Made by a program: the position numbers and the translations under genes. Under the pieces are notes generated by a model. That model did not search any database. It was not told the origin of the DNA and saw nothing but the letters and a program-made list of their open reading frames with translations. From Cruorifilaria tuberocauda (taxonomy: Eukaryota > Nematoda > Chromadorea > Rhabditida > Onchocercidae), in NCBI GenBank assembly GCA_013365365.1, contig JABVXU010000081.1, positions 105,621-169,620 of the forward strand: a stretch of 64,000 nt of DNA, in the 5' to 3' direction. This document shows positions 52,331 to 64,000 of this stretch, in pieces (positions within the stretch are counted from its first letter, which is position 1; each line of letters starts with the position of its first letter).

Positions 52331-52665
52331 GGAATTATTTCTGTTCCGGAAAATGAAAAAAATGTTTATTTAGAAAAACGGAAAATATTTTCATATCATT
52401 TGTATTTTTGTTTTTTTTTAAGTCAACTCTATGAATTTGTCAATGGTTAGTTTTTTTTGGAATTATTTCTGCTCCGGAAAATGGAAAGAATGCTTATTTA
52501 GGAAAACGGAAAATGAAAAAAATGCTCACTTGGATAGTGAAAGGTATTTTCATATTATTTACAGGGAATTTTAATCTATTTTCGAATTATTTCTGTTCCG
52601 GAAAATGGAACAACACTTGTTTGGGAAAACGGAAAATGGTTTCATATTATTTACAGGAAATTTTG
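52331..52665. repeat. Three copies of a CCGGAAAA-containing repeat
   Basis: Copies start at about 52331, 52459 and 52583, each with GAATTATTTCTGTTCCGGAA (or a near variant) then a GGAAAACGGAAAAT-like phrase and TTTCATAT. Spacing is about 125 bp, so this is a diverged tandem array. Confidence 0.8.
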
Positions 52666-54159
52666 ACATGTTAGATATCTCCTAATGCTATTACTATTAA
52701 GCTTAAAATACATTTAAATATATTGAATGATTTTTCCGGAAAATTTTAAAATGCTAAACTAATTTTTTCTTTTAAACGAAATATTATGTGATCTGTAGTG
52801 AATTAAGAAAAGAAAAAAAGAACGATTTTATGGGAAGTTTCAAAATATTGAGAATTTTCAGTAAAGGTATTAATTCATTTTGGAATTTACTGATTGAAAT
52901 GATTGATCAAACCAAATTGGATTGAAATGATTGGTAGAACTTTCATAACTAAGTGATGTTTACATATTTTCTTCTTCAGCAAAACAAAATGAAATAAGCT
53001 AAACTAAACAGTTAAACGATAATGAAATTTATAAACTGGAATTTTTAATGATAATTAATTTGATGAGGAATGATAAGTGACTAGATGATATTTAAGAGAG
53101 AGAAAGAAAGAATGATATGGATGATAATATTTTGCAAATAACGTTTAATTCAGAAGAAATATTAGATTAATTAACTGGTTGTTAATTACAGGTGCTATCA
53201 CAGGAGATTATAAATTTCCTACGTTATCAGTATGTAATCATCATGTATTTTCATATGTCAATTAAAAAAATTTACCTCTTTGTTTTTTTCGATCTTCAAT
53301 TTATTTCAATTATTTTAATTTTATTGATTATCAACCTAGCAGCCAAAGGTATCTGATCAGTGCATCTTAACATTTTGTACGAATTTTCTTTTCAATATTT
53401 GAAGGGATAAATTAGAAGTAAAAAGATTGAAGGAAAGTAGGATGGGGTCATTGGTTTGACCTCGTCGTTAGTTCCAGCTCAGTAATCTGTTGGTTTAACT
53501 GTTAAATGTTTCATTCACCATTGTTATCATCATATTCGTATTCTTCCCAAAAAATGTCACCTATTTGATGACAGTCCCTTTCTATCCAATTGATAATTGC
53601 GCATCTTTTATCATTCTTATCAATCATTCTTATTTGAAGAGGAAAAAACACAAGTGGAAAAGTTCAATTTGAAAATTTATACTTTACATTTAACTTTTTG
53701 TTATTTTTTGATTTGAAAGAAAATTGGTGGAAATTTTTCATTCGTTATCTTTTAGATATTCTTTGTTTTTGCTTTAGATTCTCATTTCAGTATTTTCTAG
53801 TTTACTTGAATTAATTATCAACGTTTTCGATTATTATTGATTTCTTAATTTTCTTTTGATAATGATTATTTTTTGCGTAATCATTGCAGTAGCAATGATA
53901 ATAATATCTTAGGAAGAATAATGACGAATCTTTAATTTAAATATAATCATTGTAATTAATTCATCTAAAAATGCAATTAACACACTCATGTAATTTAAAT
54001 TTAATTAGCATAATTGAATTAGCAAATTAGCATTCATTTTATTAGATTATTTTTCGAAACGATGCATTCAAAAAAAGAAAAACATTATTTTAAAATAATC
54101 TTTAAAAGTAAAAAAAATTAAAATGTTACGCGAAATGGTGATAAATTAAATTGTAAATT

Positions 54160-54460
54160 GAATCAAATACAATATTGATTTTTGTAATTATTTTATTATT
54201 GTTAAATTCAATAGCATAAATTTCCATGTGATGATCTGGTATTAAAAGTAACACTGATATCGATATTGATAAATACAATATTGATTTTATAATTGTTTTC
54301 TGATTGTTGGAAAATTTAATAATACAAATTTCCATGTGAAAAGAAACTCTGATACTGATATTGATAAGTGTAATAATGATACTTATAATTATTCTCTAAT
54401 TGTTAAAAGATTTAATAAAATAAAATTACCATTTGATACGAGATAGTATTAGAAGAATAC
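54160..54460. repeat. Degenerate tandem repeat of about 100-107 bp
   Basis: Phrases ACAATATTGATTTT, ATTGTTAAA/ATTGTTGGAAAA, and AAATTTCCATGTG recur in order; the first two copies are about 107 bp apart and a third is more diverged. Confidence 0.7.
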
Positions 54461-55124
54461 ATGACGATAATACCTAATATAATGCAATAAATATGTATGC
54501 AATGTATATGTATACAGTATTGATTGAATTTTATAACTGTTTTAGTTGAATTTGAACTGAGCAGATAGTGATTGCTTATCATTTTCATTTATCATTCTTC
54601 TCATTTCAATTTCTCTTTTTATTCATTTTATTGGAAAATTATTTCCGCCGTCTAAAATTCCATCTCTGCCAATATATATCATCAAATTGAAGGTCATCAT
54701 TCTAATCATTCAGCTATTTCATTTCAATTCATTCCTTCCCGCTCACTATCATTCTTATCATTCCATTCTATTATCTATCAATTTCAATTATTTCACCGAT
54801 GAAATTGGTTTGCATATTGTTGAAAATATAAATTATTGATTTTTGTCAAACTGACTTATCCAACATTTCTTCTATTTTCATGCTAAATGCTTAGAATGAT
54901 TTATTATTTCAAGCAATATTTAAAGACTTTAATTATTCGATTATTTGATAGTATTCATTTGCTAAATTTAAATTTTCATTAAACTAATAGTATTTGATTA
55001 CTGTGAAATTTCTATGATTTTTATTTGATTAAATTTTTAAATTTAAAACCATTAAATAAAATTGTATTATTCTAATCGATAAATTGGCATAAGATATGCT
55101 ACGAATAATAGTAATATACGGATT

Positions 55125-55490
55125 TGCAGTACTTGATGATCTGATGATCAATCGATTAATCTGTCATCATGCATTTCTCATTTTCTCGTTTATTGATATG
55201 ATTCTCTCACTCTCACATATTCTCCTATAAATTATAAAAATTTTCTTGAAATTCTTTTTTCAATTAAAAATTTTCTACTCTATCAATTCGATTATTGTTG
55301 CTAACAGTAAGTTAGAACTCTAATTTGACGTCCAATAATTGATCTAATGATTAATCAATTAATCTGTTATCATGCATTTCTCATTTTCTCGTTTATTGAT
55401 ACGCTTCTATCCTTTTTTCATATATCCATATAGATCCTAAAAATCTTCTTGAAATTCTTTTTTCAATTAAAACTTATCTTTGCTCTTATT
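55125..55490. repeat. Diverged direct duplication of about 205 bp
   Basis: Two copies (about 55139-55290 and 55344-55490) share ATCATGCATTTCTCATTTTC followed by TCGTTTATTGATA, and later CTTGAAATTCTTTTTTCAAT, in the same order. Confidence 0.75.
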
Positions 55491-55977
55491 ATATCAGAAC
55501 TCTGATTTCACAATATTATATTCGAAATATCTGAACAGTTGAATTCACAATTCTCTTATCCATTCTAAACTTATCCAGTGTACTTTTTGCCTTCCTCTTC
55601 ATTTTGTTAACTTATAGAAATGTCCTTATCACTTATCAGTAATATACGAACAATTCTTTTGATAAGTGAATTCCTTTGTTGACGCATTACCACTACTATT
55701 ACTAAAGTGTTTAATAGTAAACTGGTAAAGCTAACCTCTTTTAGCTAATCTGTTTTGCTTACTTTATTATGTAAACATTTGATGTTGCGCATATCCGTAC
55801 AGACAACTATGAACACACACATATAGTTGTACAGTTTTAGCTAAAACTGATTTTACAGATGCTTCTTCATTCACGACTTCCTTTATGAATACTTTAAACA
55901 TCCATATCCTTAATTCATGGACTTTTTGTGAAAGTTGTAAAATCTTATCACTTATCTGAAAAGTCATGGTCAGTTTA

Positions 55978-56370
55978 TATTATCCAGAACCAATTGTGGT
56001 AGTTCTTGATATCCAGAACAGTTGTGGTCAGTTATTACTATGTAAAATAGTTATTGTCAGTTCTTATTGTCCAGAATAGTTGTGATTAATTTTTATTACT
56101 CAATTAATCACTATAGTTCCTAAAATCCAGAATAGTTGTGGTAAGTTTCTATTATCCATTCAATTATTAATTTTTAATAACAAAATAGTTACGGTCGGTT
56201 ATTACAATCCAAAATACTACCAGAATAGCTTTGATCCAGAACAGTTACTTCAATTTTTCCTGTCCAGAACAGTTGTGATCAATTCTTACTTTCCGGTATA
56301 ATTGCCATCAGTTCTTGATATCCAGAACAGTTGTGATCAGTTTCAACTATCCAGAATAGTTATGGCAGTT
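55978..56370. repeat. Irregular array of CCAGAAYAGTTGTGGTCAG units
   Basis: At least nine CCAGAA(C/T)AGTT-like cores, at about 55984, 56012, 56071, 56127, 56220, 56235, 56263, 56322 and 56351, most followed by GTGRTCAGTT and a TATTA linker. Spacing varies (15 to 93 bp), so it is an old, eroded minisatellite. Confidence 0.82.
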
Positions 56371-57559
56371 TTCCTGCCAATCTCTCTGAAACTTTTTCAA
56401 TTTCAAATTCGAATATTTGACCATACCTTTTTTTCGTTTCTTTTTTTCATTTTTGATAGAAAAAAATATGAAAAAGAATCTTTTTAAAATGATTGATCGT
56501 TAATTAATTTTTACGTGGGAAACGTTTACCTGCGTGAGAAGACAGGTTTTAAACGGTTTTAAGCAAGAAAAGAAAAAATTTTGAGAAAATTCATATTGAT
56601 AAGTTCAAAAGTTACAAGCTTATTTTTAACCGATTAGTACAGCTAGCTTTTTGGGATAATATTATCAAAATGTTATTTTGTTAAATTTGAATAAAATGAA
56701 AATGGTTTGTTGATATTGATTCTATCCGAAGAGATAATCTGCAAAATGAACTTTAATGATTAAGAAAATTTGAGAAATGAAAAGTATATATAAACAAAAT
56801 ACATGAAATAAATTGAATAAAAATAATATCACCATTCGAGAAATTCCATTCTCGATGATCGATCTATTCTGTATTTCGCCTAAATGATTGCTAAATTTCG
56901 ATTAAATAAACATAGTTGTTTTTACACTAATATACTTTAGATTTCACAAACATTCTCTGTCCAATTCATTTTTTGTTGACAGAAAAGATAATTATCAAAG
57001 TGTAAGCTTAAGTGATGAATAATAATTTAGGAAGGAGAAAAATAGAGAGGAAAGATGGAAAGCTGAAATTAATATAAAATGAAATTTAGTGGAAATGATA
57101 AAAGTGCGTAATTCGTATTATTCAGTGCCATTTCATTCTTTTTTTTTTTTCTTATCAGAAGGGTAAAATTTGGAATTCTAAAGATTTTAAAGTAATCAGG
57201 TTTTTTTTTCAAATCACATCAGAATGCAGTGATGTGTAAAATTAGTGATTAAATGATTAGGAGCTCTCTTGATAATTCATGCATCATCATTTCTTTTAGT
57301 GTGATTTTGAGAGTAGTGCATGTTAGGGGTAATATAAGTTAGCTGTATATGCATTTTATGTTACCTGAAAGGTGAAAACATTGAGATATACCTAATAACT
57401 TACTTAGAAGATTGATAGAAAGAAGGGGTAAAGTGTATTTCCGATGATAATTTTGAAATACAAAACTATTTATTATTGTTGTCATCCTTATCATTATGAT
57501 TTTATAAATTTGTGAAAATTAATAAATTAATTATTAAATTAAATTTATAATGAATAACG

Positions 57560-57990
57560 GAATGAGAAATGAATGTAGTTTAGGACGATCGATGTGTCTG
57601 TGTCACCAAATGGTTAGTTATTTCATCATTGTGGTTTAAGTGGGAATGGATATTGGTTGTTTGGTTCATTGGTTGATTGATTGGGTGTTGGTTGGTTGGT
57701 TGGTTGGTTGATTTGTGTTGATCGGTATGGATTGGATAAGTGAACAACACGTTGGATGAGATGATAGAGGGGACGGAAGAACAAGAAGAGAGGGTGAAAA
57801 CGGCAGAGTAAAAAGGAAGTTTTAAAAGGAGAAGGTCAAATTGGTTGTTAGTTGATTATTTCAAGGTTGACGTAAGAATGAGATTGCACCATCCGTCAAC
57901 GAACGTTAATATCGACAAGGTGAGAAAAGGATGGAAGAGGTTAGGGTTTGCGGGGGGTCAAGTGTGATAATGATATGATGAGAGTGAACA
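57560..57990. other. G-rich island with TTGG repeat
   Basis: The + strand is markedly G-rich over about 430 bp. A TTGG/TTGGTTGA run lies at about 57651-57711 and purine-rich phrases (GAGGGGACGGAAG, GCGGGGGGTC) follow. No reading frame or RNA fold was recognised. It may mark a promoter or first exon of an unseen minus-strand transcript, or be an ancient repeat. Confidence 0.5.
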
Positions 57991-58359
57991 TGATCATAAT
58001 ATTGTTGACATATTTCTCGAGATATGTAGTTGAACATTGATAATCATTCATCTTCTTTACATTATCATTCGATATTACCGTCAAATTTTACTATCACCCT
58101 TTTCATTTTTATTATCACTATTAATCATTATCCTTTTTGTAATCTTTAATCTTATCGATATCACTAACATTCTAATATCTTTTATAACTATTAAATATGT
58201 TATTTTCATGATTTCATGATGAGCTTTTTATAATTTTTCAATATCATTGTTGCATAATATCATTATTACATTAAATAGTAATTTAATTTTGAAACTTGAT
58301 CATTGAAAAGTTTCAATTTTTTCCAGCTTTAACTATACTTGGATATGAGGTAATATCTT

Positions 58360-58436
58360 ATTTTTATATTACCTTATATTATATTACTTATGTTATATTA
58401 CCTTATACTATATTACTTATATTATATTACCTTAGA
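58360..58436. repeat. 29-bp tandem repeat, about 2.6 copies
   Basis: TTATATTACCTTATAYTATA-based units repeat head to tail with a 29-bp period. Confidence 0.8.
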
Positions 58437-60942
58437 TTACTTTAATGAAAACTTCGATTTTATAATTAATCTTCAAAAGAATTCTTAATTTTGATATACA
58501 ATTTTATTTAATATATAAATTAAGTTGTACCAATAATTTGGATAAGTGTCATATTTGATATTTGATTAGCTGATATCTTTAATGTGATAGTTAAAATCAT
58601 TTTAACTGTTTGTTTGTTTACTTATTTATATGTGAAGCAATTTCAACGATGAAGCATTAATAAAATGTTCAAATCATTTATTATCATTTCTACATTTTGG
58701 AATTTAAAATATGAATACTTGTATACATCTATATCTTTAATTAATTAATATATCTTTAATTAAATATCGAATATATTTACTTATTGTACATTTCATGATT
58801 ACTTTCGCATAAAATTTAAGCGAATTTTTCCTATTTCAATGTTCCTCAAATCCAGTTTTAACATTTGTCATTCGATTGAATTTTTGGTCAATCTGTTCAA
58901 TTCAGTTGGTATTTGTTCAAATATAAAAGCTTTTTTTTTCTCATTCTTACTATTACTATTTCTGTTACTATTAGTTTGTATAAAATCATCATCAGTAAAC
59001 TATGTAGTAGATAAGAAAATTTCCATTTTTCTCAATTTTGATATATTTCAAATCATTTTAATTAATGAAACAATAAAAACAGATTGTCTGTCATTAATGC
59101 TTTACAATTTCTATTTTCAGAAAATCAATCAATATTGCTATTCTTTAACATTATCGCTCTCTCGCTATATTTCTATGATATTCTCAGCAATAATAAGCAT
59201 AACTAAGGAAAAAATTCTAATATATATTTCTTTTTTTTTCGTTTTCCTTACAATAAATTTAGCTTTTTTTTCATTTATTTAATGAAATTTAAATACTGAT
59301 TCAACTAATCAGGAATCTATCTGTTATGAAATGATATCAATCAATCGATTTCTTAAAAATAAATGAAAAAAAAATTGGAAAACTAATATTTAAAGATATG
59401 ATTTCATTTTTTTTCCTATGAATTAATTAAAATAATTTATGGAGTGAATTATTTATACCAGATTTGCAACTAATTTCTAATATTTTCTATGAAAGTTAGA
59501 ATTCTTGAATATAGGACAGCAAATTCGTTAATTACCGAAGAATTACAAATTGGATTTGATTATAATTGTACCTATGAATGAGCGATTTTATAATACTCAG
59601 CCTGTTAAGTAACTGAAATTGAAATCAGTAATTGAAAATAGGCCTCTAAATGCTTTTAATATTTTATCTTTTTAGGCCTTCAGATATTTTATTTTTAATA
59701 TTTTGTCTTATTGGGTTTTTAAATACTTTTTTCTTCAATTTAACTAAACTTTTTATAATCTTTAAACTTTCTTTACGTAGCATTACTATCATATATATGG
59801 AATAAAAAAACTTCAATTAGGATAGAGAATAAATGACTGGAAATCTTTTAAAAAAAAATAATAATCAAATTCATTTCAAGAATTCATTGAATAATTTAGG
59901 ACAATTAAATTTGGCAATAAATTTATTGAGCAAAAAGATATCAATAGCATCGATAAATTGAGTGATATTTAAGAATTCTCTATCAAATATACAGTTCTTT
60001 TCTCTCTCTTTTTTTTACAAAAAAATTCCGATCAAACTATAATAAATCATTATTAGATAACTGATATTAGTGTTGAACTGAAACAAATGAACTAAAAAGA
60101 TTTTTGAGCAATAAAAGTTCGAAAAAAATAAAGAGAAAGAAAAGAACGAGACAACTAATTAAGTTTAAAAGCTTAGAAAAATTAAGTGCTTCTTTTTTTT
60201 GCTAAAATTTCGTTTTTCTTTTTCTCAAATTTATTTAATAATTTAGTGAAACTTTTTAAGTATTACTTTTCCGTTACTTTTCTAAAATATTCTATATTAC
60301 TTTTTTTACGATGGATTTTCCATAGAATACATTTAAATATTCGATGATTTAATTAATGCTATTCATTAATTCGAATTATTTCAATATTAAATTTCATCTT
60401 TTATTAATTCAACTTTTTTATCCATATGATAATTGAAATAAAAATTTGAACTAAATCAGATTTAATAATTCATAATTTTCAATTCTGATAGGTTTTCTTT
60501 CTGTTTCAGACTATTGATTTTAATTAATAGCTAATATTTGTAATAAATCGAATATAGTAAAATCAATTTTTATTTTCAATTATAAAAAATGAAACAGAAA
60601 GTTTGATGCTTGAAGTAATTAATGATAAGTAATAATAATATAAATAGTATGAGATATTAATCATTTCCAATATACCATTTCAGTTACTAAAGGCTGAAAA
60701 ATTTTTCCTCAAATTAACATAAAAATTTTACTTTTTAACAAAAGCAAGTAGAATATATCAATTAATGAATGATTTAATTGTAATATTTTAATTTCCGATA
60801 CTTAATCATTATTTCATATCAATTTTAGGATCGGATGAAATGATAACTCCGGTGAAATTTTAAATTGAACGAACATTTGAAAGACATTTATTTGGTGACA
60901 CCAATGAGAGAATAATATTTACCTGTTAACCTTTTGTTCTTC

Positions 60943-60958
60943 CTCTCTCTCTCTCTCT
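60943..60958. repeat. Short CT run
   Basis: About 7-8 CT units on the + strand. Confidence 0.8.
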
Positions 60959-61775
60959 TTCTTCTACCTTTCATTTTATAATCAATGATGATAATGGGAA
61001 TGATGATGATTTATCGAGAGTATTTAATGGTTTTTCAATTCATTCCGTTCTCTTCTAAAATCTCAAATCATTCAATCTTTTAGTTCATTAAGCTTTTATC
61101 ATTTCAATTTATCAATCGATCTTTTCTCATCAATAAGGAAAAAAAAATCTTTTCTAACACCTTTATAACATTTTAATCTGTTATTGTTAACATTTATTTT
61201 CACTCATGCATAATTATTATCTTTTATGATTCCATTAAAATTAATTTTAAAATTTAGGAATTCATGAATCTTTTTTAAACGAAAGATTTCTTTTGAAAAA
61301 GAATAAACTTATTCATTTGTGTTTAATTTATCAACAAATTATCGATACTTATATAATCTAAAGTATTTTTCAAATGATTTATTTATTTAATTTAATTTAA
61401 TTAAACTCAATTTTTTGAAAGCTTATTAGAAAACTTGATTTTTTTTTCTTTCGTGATCATGTTTAGATTTTTCCTTCTTATATTCTAACATGACTTAATC
61501 GAATAATTAATTATTTCTTACTTATTAATACTGAAAATTTATTTTCATAATCTAATTAGCAATATCAGCATTGAAAAGTTTGCTAATTTTAATTTAATAG
61601 TGCGATAAAAAAGATGGAATTTTGGAATCAAAAAAGGAAAATTTTTCCGGGAATAATGCACTTATTGTTAATTATTTAATCAATTAACTGATTGAATGAT
61701 TGATTGACCGATCGATCAAGCGATCAACCGATCGTGTCAGTTGAAATTTAGATGACTTATGGCATAAATACCAAC

Positions 61776-61778
<3 letters not shown>

Positions 61779-61807
<29 letters not shown>
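61779..61807. repeat. CT microsatellite
   Basis: About 14 CT units on the + strand, again with C/T on this strand as in the other runs of the 3' region. Confidence 0.88.
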
Positions 61808-61813
<6 letters not shown>

Positions 61814-63574
61814 CTTACCTTTGTCGGTATCAACCCCGCCTTTTCGTGAATAATTCATCAATAAGATTTGTTTAGCAAACAAGGATGAAGAAGAATGTAA
61901 GTGAATTGATAATCAATCTATATTAATATCTTATCAAAAGCACAGATAAGATTTTAAATCTTATAATTTCTATTTAGATATATCAATTCAAACTAATGAA
62001 ATTGTGATATTTTAATTAAAATTTGATCATAATTTACTCTTATCATTGTTAATTTTGCATTTTCCTGATGTATTGATTTTCTGGTTCTCATTTCCTGATC
62101 CTGAAAATTCTTCCTGATAACGAATTTATAAATAATAAGGAAAACGAATGCAAATATGTGACAGTAAGTATCGATTGGTTGTTAAAAAAATATTGATCAG
62201 TGAATTATTGATTGAATAAATTTAGAATTCAATATAGAACTACTTATTGTGATGAATGCAAAGTTTGTTGATTATAATTGGATTAAAAATCTGAAATAAT
62301 ACCTTTAATTCTTTTTCTGATATTTAAACTTTAAACATTTATTGTTTATATTAAAAAATAAAAATAATTTTCCTGATTCTACCGTTTTTTTAATCCTTTT
62401 TTCCGGATATCATAATATTTTAAGTATTTCGTATTGTGAAGAATTCTGAATAATTTAATATTTCGATCAAAAAATATTCCATCTTTTAATCTTAATGAAT
62501 TATTGTTCATTTTTTAAAAAGTACCTGTGTTTTCTACTCGTTAAAAATTTAATTAATATTTCAGGTAATTAAAATTATCATCTATCTTCTTATCAGTTAT
62601 CTAATCAGCTTTTCGATATTTTTCAAATAGACTTGGTTTTCTTTAAAGAGAAAAAAACGTAAACTAATAAATAGCCTGCATTTGTTTTTTACTAACAATT
62701 TTACAAGTTAATCATTCTGATTGGTTAAGTGCAAATTAATCTTAGGAAAAATTAGCTATTTTTCATTCTTTTTTCTTTCTCTCTCTTTCTCTCTTGATTT
62801 TTTTTTTGATAATTCGATAAGAAAATGAGGAAAAAGATCATGAATTTTTTTTAATTTTCAAAATTTTTCGGATTCCTCCTGTTATCTCCAGAAATGTAAC
62901 GAGCATTAATTTCATATAATATTTTTCCGGAAATTCATTTTTTCATTATCAGAAAATAAATTTTACATTCTCTCATTTCTTTTTCTCTTCTCTTTACTAA
63001 TATTTCATTTTCGCTAGAACTAAAATTTTTTTTAAGAGCAAGAAAAAAACAAGAAACTTTCTTTCCCCACTTTTTTTTCTGAATTTTTGTTCAGTAAGAT
63101 ACAAACTATAAATATTTCATTTTATTAGCTTTAAACAAGAAAAGAGAAGCTAACGATTAGCAATTTTCCTCCATTTCATTAATTTCCTTTTTTCTTTTGT
63201 TTTTTATTTCAACGGTTTAATTAATAATCAAAGTGATCAAAGTCATTTTGTCGAAAATTTTTTGAGGTGAAAAAAAATTAGTGAAAACTTTTCTTCCTCA
63301 TTTCAAGTTTCACTTTTTTTTCAATAAGAAAAAAATCATTGATGAAAGATTAAATTATATTGACATAATCAAATAACTTAATAATCAAAAAAAAAAAATC
63401 AAGAGACAACTTAAAGCGATCTTTTGATCTTCGATTTTTAATCCGATAAGTGTTCCAGCTATATTTCATTAAATTTCATTCCCGAATTCCTCAAATAAGC
63501 AAAAGGAACTATTTCCGTACGGTTTTTTGTTCGTAATATGTTTTCTATATGCAAATGTACGTACTTGTGTGCAT

Positions 63575-63592
63575 GCTTGCATGCATGCAAGC
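63575..63592. repeat. 18-bp perfect palindrome
   Basis: GCTTGCATGCATGCAAGC is its own reverse complement, inside a longer alternating stretch (63559-63600) with TGTGTGCATGC. Confidence 0.8.
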
Positions 63593-64000
63593 TGCAGGCA
63601 TTGCTATTCAAAGAATTGGTTTTGTTTAAGTAAAATTTATTAGGAAAAAAAGTTAATAAAAGTAAGTTTTTTCTCTGCATATTTTCTTTTTCTTGTTTTT
63701 TTTTTTGATAAATTTAATCAAAAAATTTTCAATTTTTGCAAAAATATTTATTTCATTTAATAAATTAGCAATCTATTCATGCAATATATTTATTTGTTAT
63801 TTTTGGAAATTTTTACATAATTTCGATACTTATTGACAGCTTTTCTCTTCATTACATAAATTAGTAAAGTTTCTTTTTTTTGAATTATTGTGATATAATT
63901 CTGTCTTCGTCTTATTTATTCCGTTCTGTTTATTGGATCCGGTAAAGGGCAAAATGATCAAAATGGAAAATGAATTTTTCAAAATCTTAATAAATCTTTT

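Larger units (their letters stand above)
58437..64000. other. AT-rich DNA without supported genes (right end)
   Basis: Apart from the short CT runs and the palindrome listed separately, only AT-rich sequence was seen. The longest open frame (58839-59282, 147 codons) is a low-complexity Phe/Leu/Ile/Ser string and is not taken as a gene. The region may be intergenic or part of a large intron of a gene beyond the window. Confidence 0.5.

Noticed and set aside
58839..59282. Open frame of 147 codons on the + strand
   Set aside because: Low-complexity Phe/Leu/Ile/Ser string in T-rich DNA with no domain or conserved motif; easily produced by composition.
1..64000. tRNA, rRNA, CRISPR or complete transposon
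   Set aside because: No cloverleaf B-box with matching arms, no conserved rRNA stretch, no spaced direct repeats of CRISPR type and no transposase or reverse transcriptase frame was seen by eye.

Overview
The window looks like nuclear DNA of a parasitic nematode, most likely a filarial worm (Onchocercidae). It is strongly AT-rich, coding sequence is split into many short exons (about 40-410 bp), acceptors are of the nematode TTTCAG/TTTTAG kind, and the recognisable proteins are orthologues of C. elegans DAF-19, PINK-1 and CUP-5. No bacterial gene, rRNA, convincing tRNA or CRISPR array was seen. Species cannot be decided from sequence alone. All four supported genes lie on the + strand, and I rebuilt each exon chain by hand from reading phase, splice sites and family similarity.

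Region by region: 1-2185 holds no recognisable exon. From 2186 to 15268 is a daf-19/RFX transcription factor gene with its 5' end missing. It has a long N-terminal exon, a 5.8 kb intron, then 15 exons coding the RFX DNA-binding and dimerisation regions. The large intron holds a phase-matched candidate alternative first exon (6931-6965) and X-box-like RFX sites, suggesting long and short isoforms and possible autoregulation. 15269-22416 is AT-rich intergenic DNA. A two-exon gene (22419-24893) encodes a 92-residue secreted peptide precursor with an RKR cleavage site that I do not recognise. From 27836 to 33435 is a 13-exon PINK1 mitochondrial kinase gene (600 aa), including one probable GC-AG intron. 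33436-37069 is intergenic and contains a near-perfect 67-nt hairpin. From 37070 to 42852 is a 13-exon mucolipin/TRPML channel gene (cup-5, 643 aa).

From 42853 to 64000 (about 21 kb) no gene can be supported. The stretch is rich in simple repeats, minisatellites and local duplications: a 215-bp TTTTGTTGTTGY array, a 71-bp perfect tandem duplication, a 56-bp minisatellite, CT runs, a TG-rich alternating tract, a degenerate telomere-like hexamer run, a CCAGAAYAGTT array and a G-rich TTGG island. It may be intergenic or a giant intron of a gene outside the window.

Functionally, DAF-19 controls ciliated sensory neuron genes, PINK1 marks damaged mitochondria for removal, and CUP-5 is a lysosomal cation channel. 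The last two act in connected clearance pathways, but spacing does not suggest an operon. No complete new system was found. The most novel items are the unrecognised peptide precursor, the internal daf-19 start with RFX sites, and the hairpin between pink-1 and cup-5.
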